NCBI GenBank assembly: GCA_027596945.1
Contig: JADGJH010000070.1
Location: forward strand, 1 to 34,480
Source: Physocladia obscura
Lineage: Eukaryota > Chytridiomycota > Chytridiomycetes > Chytridiales > Chytriomycetaceae
Length of the DNA: 34,480 nucleotides
Direction: 5' to 3'
A program made the position numbers and the translations under genes. Below are positions 27,087-34,480 of the stretch, piece after piece. The notes beneath the pieces were generated by a model. That model saw only the letters and a list, made by a program, of their open reading frames with translations, had not been told where the DNA came from and did no database searches. Positions within the stretch are counted from its first letter, which is position 1. The number at the start of each line of letters is the position of its first letter.

Positions 27087-28788
27087 TCAATTTCTTGACA
27101 TACTCTTCTTCTTAATTTTTTTTTTTGATGGTGAAGATTGCTTCGTGTCATCAGCATGTGCCTCTGAGGAATTGCTGCCAGCAGCCTTCTTGTGCTTAAT
27201 AGTCAGGCAATAGATATCGAAAATATCACACAAATCCGCCACAATACGGACGAACCATACAAAGTAAACAATCGCTGCGGTAACCGCAAATGCCCACATG
27301 GTATTCTCGTCCAGAACAAACACGTCCTTGAAGACTACAGTTCTGGAAAATGCAGCCTGCACTACGGCAATCCCGGCAGCTCCAGTTAGACTTCCACCAA
27401 CAACAACCAAGCCTGGCACAATCATTTCAGTGAATGGAAAAACGCGCTTGCTGATATGCGCGACAATAATGTTCCCAACTTGATGGCCAAGAGTAAACGT
27501 GATTCCAAGGATGAATGGAACAACAGCACGCGACGACACAATAGCTTCTGGAGCGAGAAATGGGAAGACAAGAGTCGCGGTAATAAGAATGGGGAACGGC
27601 AACAATGATATTAATGGAGAGAATTTTTTGGCTTTGGCTGCTGATTCAGGGTTGCTAGCAATGGCAGCTCGAACGTTGATAAAGCTTTTTTAAAAAAGTC
27701 AGAAAAGAGTTGGGAAATACGAGTCCCCACCTGCCAATAACATTTGGAACAACCACTGACAATCCAAATAAAACGAATGCTTTGTTTATCGGGAACTCAA
27801 GAATGTCCATAATTGTTATTAAAGAAGCTATTTTAGAAGGCAGAACTTCACCAATGGGTGTCCAGCAAATGCTAGGGCCTAAAAATAAAATGAAGTAAAA
27901 GTTAAATGATAAACATGAGCAAACCGGGTAATAATCAATGTAAAACCACTTTCCATGAACAGAAACAACAAAGAAAAGTGTGCACATTACTAAAACACCC
28001 TCAACTGGCCCGCTAAATTCACTCAAATATAAGACACCAGTATAATATTCCTCCCATGTTGACAAATAAAAGTTTGCAATGCAAGAATATGTGGTAAACA
28101 GCGCCCACCAAGTACCACCAAGTCCAAGCGCATTAATTCCTAACATAGTCGCAAGACCTGTATTCAAAGCATCACATCCACTATTTTTGGAAAAAATCCC
28201 AATTGTCAAAAACAATCAAGAAATAACAAAGAATCCAAAAATAGTTCTGGACAAACGAGTGCTCAACTGATCAAAAAGTTCACCAAGTGGACCAGAAGTG
28301 TTAGTTTTTCTCGCCTGTTTTCCGTCAATAGCGTCAAGAGATTGGTAAACAAAAAGACCGACAGCAAAGAAGATGTAGCACCACGACGGACATGCGGCAA
28401 CAAGATCAGGTGAATAATATAGCAAAGTAAAGACATTTGCTACAACGCATAGAAACCCCGTTAGAGTAATCAGATTCGGTCTACAGAATACGAAGCAATG
28501 TCAATAAGACGCTGTCGAGCATCGCTATGAAAGCAGCAGCAACAAGAAGAACAACAACGTTCGCAGATTATGTATGGAGAAATGTGGCACTAACGCAATC
28601 CATGCCGGCACAAAGCCGATAATGACATTCCACCAATATGGATTTAGAATGCGTTTGGATATGAAAGATCTGTGGATGCTCGTTACACTTGTAGACAATC
28701 ATTGTAACGTTGAAAATTCGTACTTGTCAATCGATTTATATGAGTACAGACGCAGTTTTTTGGCGTCCCCTTCCTTAAAAAACCGCAT
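27087..28788 (-). CDS. CPT1: CDP-alcohol phosphotransferase: choline/ethanolaminephosphotransferase
   Basis: It transfers phosphocholine or phosphoethanolamine from the CDP-alcohol to diacylglycerol, the last Kennedy-pathway step, in ER/Golgi membranes. Minus-strand exons: 28788-28724, 28669-28595, 28480-28268, 28180-27731, 27684-27087, giving 466 aa. The N-terminus reads LYSYKSIDKSFISKRILNPY, then WIAPNLITLTGF. The full CDP-alcohol signature D-x2-DG-x2-AR-x8-G-x3-D-x3-D is intact: D96, D99, G100, A103, R104, G113, D117 and D121, completed only after splicing of the 28267-28181 intron. Multiple hydrophobic segments follow, with SGPVEGVLVM and NVIGSFINVR, and a lysine-rich cytosolic tail (KKKIKKK). 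In exon 4 a possible 36-nt intron with GT..AG ends (near 27915-27880) is a multiple of three; reading through it also works. Substrate choice (choline or ethanolamine) cannot be told from the sequence. Confidence 0.92.
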
Positions 28789-29260
28789 CACTTTGTGGAG
28801 AAAAAAAAGAAAAAAAAGCTGAAGTCCTCTCAACAAATATAAATATATGTATCTTTATAATATGATAATATATAAGACAATATAATATATAAATATAATG
28901 ATATTAATATTCGTATACATCTATCCATACAAAAGTATTCATGCCCGGGCTATTGAAAAGCACGTGTTCAGTAATATGTGCGTCAAGCATAGAACACATT
29001 ATTTGGAAAATGACACTAAAAACGTTCGAAATACAACTTGGCGAAAATGAAAGTAAATGTTTTGGTTACTTCATTGTTCATTTGGAAAAAATCAAAACAA
29101 TGGAAAAGAGAGGTGAGCACGAACCCAGCACAGCACAACGCAGACACCAGCACCAAGCAAAAGTCCAGCAACTGACGGCAGCGACCTTGCCAGCGAGAAT
29201 GGTAGATGCTGGATCAGTCTATTCGCGGCGTGGTGTGTTTGCTGCTGCTGAAAAGCGGTT
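28789..29260. promoter_or_regulatory. Divergent upstream region with AT-rich microsatellite
   Basis: This 472-bp region separates two divergently transcribed genes and should hold both promoters. About 28835-28925 is almost pure A/T with irregular tata and atat repeats, including TATA-like words. A plus-strand frame from 28941 to 29285 overlaps the next gene's start but has a composition and frame that do not connect to it, so I treat it as non-coding. Confidence 0.5.
28835..28925. repeat. AT microsatellite-like low-complexity tract
   Basis: Irregular repeats of ata, tata and ataat fill about 90 bp in the divergent promoter region. Such tracts in compact fungal genomes are often nucleosome-depleted; that role is an inference. 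Confidence 0.6.
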
Positions 29261-31037
29261 ATGCTGCCGGTGGCTCCCCTACTAAAAATCCTTGGGGAAA
29301 CAGCTCATTCCGTGTTGGTCTGTTCGCAAATCAACTTTAGTGCCAATCCAGCTTCTCTGCCACCTGTCTGTGAATCTCTCATCTTGCCTTTCTTACGTGC
29401 AAATCATCCGCTCTATATTTGTATGTTGCATTCATCCCCCATTCGGCACACGTGCCTTGTCTTATCAAAAAAAATTAAATTTTTTTTGTTTTTTCCCATT
29501 CCTTGTCTGGCTATAACCTTATCGTCAAACCTGGCATCAGATGCGGATAAACCACGTGAAGTCATGTCGAGTATGCGCAAGTTTCGTCAGATTGAAGATG
29601 TTGATGTAATCGTAGTTATTGGTCGTTCAGAGAGTATACCTCTGCTAGTCCATGAAGTTGTTAATGTGAGTGAATTGTAAGGTTGTTCACCATATTTTTC
29701 CTCTACTTATCATCTTCTTCCAAAAAGGGTATTTTAACTCGAACAGAGGATTGGAGCCGCGCAGCCGAAATTCCTATAGCTGCCATTCCAATTCGTAAGA
29801 TCCACCTTGCAGTGAAAAAATTTTGTGATTTCAAAAATGATTGACAGATTCATTTTCTGACGAAAAAACTTCACTTTCATTGCAATCATTTAATGAAGAA
29901 AGTGCGACCAAACAAGCAATTTCCGCATTGCAAAAATTTATGGAACAGCAACAGCATCAAACGTTATCAACATTATCGTCATCAAAATCCATCTCATCGA
30001 AAGCAGTGATGAACCTTCTCGAACTATCTCCTATCCAGGCGGTAACAACTTTGAGCGGCCTTCGTATATTTTCACATTCACGAGTATCATGCCGCATTAT
30101 TCCTCCGTCATTGCCTCCTTCAACACCAGCTAATCTTTGCATAAACAAATCATGGTTGAACGTATTGGGGTCAATAATGCCAGCAAAACCTGTTGTAAAG
30201 CCATATAATCTTGCTGTTTGTACAAACACGGCAAGACAGAATTCTGAAACAGAATGTTCTACCTATATTGATTCGAACGTAATTGAGGACGAAACTATGG
30301 ATGCCGATTCTCCGCGACTTGGTAGTGTTCCGGTTGGACCAGCTTTGACGTACTTCACCACAATATGCAAACGCGTTTTGAGGCCAGGGAATGACAACGC
30401 TAATGTTGACACAACAACGTGGGCCAAAAAATCGTCTGTTTCTACACAAAAAAGCAAGATAAATGACAGTGGTGGGGGGAGTGTTGGGCAGGGTGGTTTG
30501 CCTGAGGGATGGCAGCCAATGCATTTACGAGTTGGAAAAAATGTTTCCAACAGCGGAAAAAAGGAGGAGGCTGTATTTTCGTGTAATCCTCGTAAGAAAA
30601 TGCAAGACGGAGTTGAACTAGCTGTTTTGGATGTTCGATGTGGCAGTGGTATAAATGGCGGCGAAGATAATCTTTGCGAAAATGCTGCTGTTGAAGGCAA
30701 AGCTCTATGTTTATACCCACCGGCTGGATTTTTGCGCGATGAAGAGAGACCGCGAGTATTTGGACTTGAAATTGATGGTGTTGGAATATATGAGAGCCGA
30801 GGGTTTTCCATGGAGATTTTGGAGGGGGTAGCCTTGAAAATGGTCAGAGGAACTTGGGCTCAGTCAGATGAAAATGAAGAAAATGATCATCGATTCAATA
30901 GCAATGTCGGCGGCAGTGGCAAAAATAATGCGGATAATTCAGTCACCCATTGGGTGGTTTCTGTACTAACTGCTATAACAGCAATTGTAGTTGCTGTGAT
31001 TTTGGGCTTAGCAACGCACATATCTTTGGAAAAATAA
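29261..31037 (+). CDS. Unrecognised protein with C-terminal membrane anchor
   Basis: I do not recognise this family. Exons: 29261-29420, 29541-29665, 29728-29794, 29848-31037, giving 513 aa with consistent frames and good donors (gtatgt, gtgagt, gtaaga). The start ATG follows an in-frame TGA. Residues 1-120 look like a compact alpha/beta domain: a hydrophobic strand HSVLVCSQINF, then YADKPREVMSSMRKFRQ and strand DVDVIVVIGRSESIPLLVHE, ending in GILTRTEDWSRAAEIPIAAI. This resembles a Rossmann-type layout but lacks a glycine-rich nucleotide loop that I can name. The middle is Ser/Thr/Asn-rich and poorly conserved-looking, with QQQ and GGGS stretches. The last 30 residues hold one transmembrane helix (VVSVLTAITAIVVAVILGLA) followed by a very short tail, as in tail-anchored proteins. 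No signal peptide is evident. Confidence 0.7.
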
Positions 31038-31075
31038 ATAAGTTACTGAAAATGCGAAAATTATTTAACCTTTTT
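31038..31075. other. 38-bp convergent spacer
   Basis: The stop codons of the unrecognised gene and of ELG1 are 38 bp apart, so their 3' ends must overlap. An aaataaataag word spans the plus-strand stop codon. Confidence 0.6.
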
Positions 31076-34000
31076 TTATTGTGACATTTGTCGAATAAGA
31101 GTATCTGCTTCATCTTCTGTCAGAATGTCTTTAAAATGCCTTACTGGTACAAATTTTGATCGCCTTGCTGATCGTCTCAAGCCACCCTCCATTTTTTTTT
31201 TAAAATCAAGAGCAAGTGCCGCACCAGCTGTTTCGCCAAATCCAGAAAATATGATTTCCGAATTCTCATCATCTTTTTCTTGTATTAAACGTTTCTCACG
31301 CTCGTTCAAAGTGTCATAAGAGCAGGCAATGCTTAAGTAAGGTAAATATTCCATTCTCAGCTGACGCGACTTTGGAAAGTTATGAGGGGCAAGAATTAGT
31401 CCGTCTGGAATCTTTGGAATTTGTGGTCTATTCCAGAAATCAACAAAAACATGAAAACCGTGCAAAAAAACAAAAGAACCAAAAACAGAATACTCACAAA
31501 ATATCTGTCAGGCACTGATAATCCAGCGACAGGCTTGGGAATACTTGTTTTGCCAGGTTTTTCGAAATTTCGCTAAAATTTTCTGCAATATCTTGGGCCA
31601 AAGAATATGAGCCACCAGTTGCTGTTTGATATTTATTTATGAGTGCAGGGAAAGGACTTGGAATCTCATCAATTGAAATATCACTTCCAAAATATGTAAT
31701 CGAATCAAAGCCCTGTGAAAGTTTTAATTGCAAAAAATAAAGAATATTTTTTGATTTCAACTTTTCACCTCCAATGCCGAAAACTTCGTTAAGTGATCAC
31801 ATATTATTGCCCGATCTGAAATAGCCGCAATTGTTTCCATTGTTTGTATTTCAGGTAGCTTTTGCCCACTGTCTCCAACTACGCTTGACTCATTTTCGCC
31901 AACTCCAGTCCAATCAACACATGAAAAACACAAACCAATGCCATTTGTCTGAGCACAGGTATGGTGACGCTGATTCAAATTTCTGACTTGAAATTTTAAT
32001 TTGCGGGAGTTTTGATTTACAGCGAAGTTTCGCGAGTTTGCACCGACAGAGATCAATAAAGGAGACGCAGCGCTAGCATTCTCGTCGAAAAACTTAGTGT
32101 AAATTTCTGTTTGCGCAAGACACTTTCGTATATCAGATTTGCTTTCGTCGCACATGTTACGAAGATCTTGATGGTCTATCCAGAATCCTTCACCAAGTAC
32201 AAGTAAATGTAAATAACAGAAGACATCGGACAAAGATGGAGATTTGAAAAACAAAGATTCGGTTGAATTTTGCAAGTTGGTAAGTAAATTCGATGGAATA
32301 TGAACATTTTGCGAATTAATTGGATCCTCTAAATATTCATGTTTCAGTTGCGCAAAAATTATAAAAAATAAAAAATCAATACACAAACCCGAGCATGTAA
32401 AAACAATGGGACGCTTGCTAAATTCCATAATTGACCACATCGCGTTCCAAAATCCTTTATCTTGATCAAAAAGGATATCAGCATCTTCCACAACAATCAG
32501 TGAATGCGTAGCTGAAGAAGTCGAAGGTTTATTTTCGATACTCTGTGATGAGGAATCAGAATCAGAATCGTCAATAACATTTTTTCGGTTCGAATGTGTG
32601 TTATTGCTAGTTGATTCTTTTTTTCTAGCCTTGGCACCAAAGAGAGCGAACAGATTGCCTTTAGCTGGCTTTGATTTTTCAAAAGTATTTTTTGAATCAT
32701 TGTCATTTGCTGTTGCAGATGATGCTGAAAAAGATCCTCCGGAATCTAAAGTCACAGCGTGGCTTTGAGTAGCTTCGGACAACAAGCTGGCAACCTCTTT
32801 GCCGCTTCTTTTGTGTCCGGAATTGATTTCAATAATTTCGAACCCACATTCAGAAGCAACGGCCCGAATAGAAGACGTTCGCCCGCTTGACGGAGGGCCA
32901 ATGAGACGCAGGTGAATATTTGGTTTGACAAATTCACCATTCACTTTTTTACGAATTCGCTTTTTTAATTTTCGGATGCGTTTTCCAGACACAGGCTGAA
33001 AAATATCATCGTCACTGTTTGAGTCGTCAATAAAATCTTCCGCCTCGTTTTCTGACACGTGATAAGATTCTTCTTCATCATCATCTACAATAAAGTCATC
33101 TTGCAACCTTTTTGGCTTCTTAAATTTTAATTTTTTTGTTGCTGACTCCATCGATTTCGTATCCTGGCTTTTGGCTGTTTTCCAGTCAAGCAGCCAAGTT
33201 TTGAGTTGCATCACTTGCTTTGAGTTGTGATCTCCGATCAAATCAGCTGTGGAAGATGGCTTAAACTTCTCAATCCATGATTCTTTAGATTTTGCAATTG
33301 CTTCTTTATTAGCATGAAGCACAGCATTCCACAAATTTTGATTAGACGATACTCGATCGAAACCGTGAATCTTTACAAGATAACTATAAACAACGTCACT
33401 TGAGATTTCAATCATAGGCATCCTGGAACCAAGTTTAATAATATCAGCCATATCATAAAATACGTTCCAATCTTCGAGATCCTTCATAGGAGATATGATT
33501 TTGTCCACTTCAATATTCTTCGATTCCTTAACGCAATCTTTGACAGTCAAAATTACTGGCATAACTATTGTATGTGCAACTTTTTCAAGCTTTCCTTTCA
33601 ATTTGAATGGTGTTTCAATTTCACCAAATTCGAAGGTACCACTTTGCGACCATCCTACGTTACAATTCAAGCTATTCGGAAGTGGTGCTTCGATTGGACA
33701 GTCTTTCCAACCCGTCGGAAGCGTATTTCCTTGAATGGCACGGCATTTTTCGGAATTCTTTGTTTCAGGCGGAACAAACAGGCGAGGCTGCAAAAATGGA
33801 TTCAATATCTTTCCTTTCGAGAATTCCGCACTGATACGTTGACTTTCTTCAATTTCTTTCATTAACTGTTGTTGGCCTTGAAGCATTTTTTGAAGACGTC
33901 GTTGCTCAGCACTTAAAAAAAAAGTGTTTGCCTTCAGCAGCTCCTTGTCTGTTAGAATACGACTTTCTGTTTGTTCGTGTTGTTTAAGGGGTTTCGGATT

Positions 34001-34480
34001 TCCGGCAAGCTTTTTTTTTTTTACAGGCGTGGTAACATAATCGTCGTTAGATTTGGCTTGAAAAATATTTAAAAATTAAATACCATAAATGTTAAATGTC
34101 ATTGCGAAATTACCTTTTTCTTTTTTTGCCTCATCGTCAAAATCAAATATCTGATTTGGATAGAATTTCGGTGGCACTTTTGCCAATCGTTTTGATTTTC
34201 TTCGGTAATTTGACGGATCTTCAGGTTCACAATCGTCAATCGAATCTGGATTTTTAACCACAAGAGAAGCAATTTTTTCGTTAAAATATCTTTTTTTAAA
34301 CAGCCGGTGGAAATTCGAAGTTTCTGCTGGAACGAGATTTGAAAGAGATTGATTTTTCGTATCTATAGACGATTCGAGACTAGTTAGAGATGAATTTATA
34401 TCTGTCTGCTCGACTGTCACAATATCGATTATTTCTAATTGAATTCGAAAGTGGTAATAATAATAATAATAATAATAAGC
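31076..34480 (-). CDS. ELG1: ELG1/ATAD5-like RFC subunit, PCNA unloader (5' partial)
   Basis: ELG1/ATAD5 replaces RFC1 in an alternative clamp loader that removes PCNA, including SUMO- or ubiquitin-modified PCNA, from DNA. Minus-strand exons: 34480-34114 (open at the window edge), 34056-32389, 32328-31769, 31712-31498, 31427-31076, at least 1053 aa. The acidic, basic-patched N-terminal half precedes SWIEKFKPSSTADLIGD and LKTWLLDWK. The AAA+ core has IHLRLIGPPSSGRTSS (Walker A), the ELG1 hallmark CGFEIIEINSGHKRSGKEVA then SLLSEATQSH, Walker B LIVVEDADILFDQDKGFWNA, and RPIVFTCSEDPINSQNV across an intron. The C-terminal part ends with RMEYLPYLSIACSYD and RRSARRSKFVPVRHF, typical of this branch. 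The Walker A lysine is arginine. The first exon may begin at an acceptor near 34440 rather than reading through the TAT repeat. Confidence 0.88.
34455..34479. repeat. (TAA)n/(TTA)n microsatellite at the window edge
   Basis: Eight tandem copies of taa lie on the plus strand. Read on the minus strand in the ELG1 frame they would encode about eight tyrosines. An intron boundary just inside the repeat is more likely than a polytyrosine tract. Confidence 0.85.

Noticed and set aside
28941..29285. Plus-strand frame of 114 codons starting ATGCCCGGG upstream of the unknown gene
   Set aside because: No family resemblance. It overlaps the next gene's start in another frame and cannot be spliced to it in frame with plausible sites. 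Treated as leader or promoter sequence.
29261..29306. GT..AG intron (about 29259-29304) with a CTACTAA branch-like word over the start of the unknown gene
   Set aside because: It would join to a frame with an immediate stop or require a phase that the upstream sequence cannot supply; the ATG at 29261 opens the frame directly.

Overview
This window reads as nuclear DNA of a compact, AT-rich eukaryote. Nine genes are recognisable by family and a tenth is not. Almost all are cut by short GT-AG introns, mostly 46-90 nt, and both TAA and TGA are used as stops. The mix of CLU1, a glutamine-rich Mediator tail subunit, a PIH1-domain protein, an FG nucleoporin, a kinesin-6 and spliceosomal helicases, with tiny introns and CAA-encoded polyglutamine, fits an early-diverging (chytrid-like) fungus or a related single-celled opisthokont. 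The lineage is an inference. I see no tRNA, rRNA, CRISPR array or intact transposon.

Layout. 1-3183 is a gene-poor stretch with a degenerate tandem repeat near its start and one unexplained minus-strand reading frame. Then: a MED15-like coactivator (3184-8293, +), CLU1 (8402-12546, +), a PIH1-domain R2TP-type cofactor (12695-14225, -), NUP54/NUP57 (14236-15927, +), a kinesin-6-like motor (15941-19759, +), PRP28/DDX23 (20093-23057, -), PRP22/DHX8 (23108-27055, +), a choline/ethanolamine phosphotransferase (27087-28788, -), an unrecognised tail-anchored protein (29261-31037, +) and ELG1/ATAD5 (31076-34480, -, 5' end outside the window). A 10-N assembly gap at 21845-21854 falls inside PRP28.

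The genes serve general housekeeping: transcription, mitochondrial distribution and translation, chaperone-assisted complex assembly, nuclear transport, cytokinesis or spindle function, splicing, phospholipid synthesis and PCNA unloading. They do not form one pathway. The notable organisation is compaction. Two divergent pairs have start codons only 10 bp and 50 bp apart, and the second pair is two spliceosomal ATPases acting at opposite ends of the splicing cycle. NUP54 and the kinesin are separated by 13 bp, and two convergent pairs by 31 and 38 bp.

Exon models were built by hand from splice-site sense, reading frame and family conservation. Unless noted, the exon lengths of each model sum to a multiple of three. 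The main uncertain points are a probable missing piece in NUP54, the PRP28 exon next to the gap, and a few tandem or optional splice sites.
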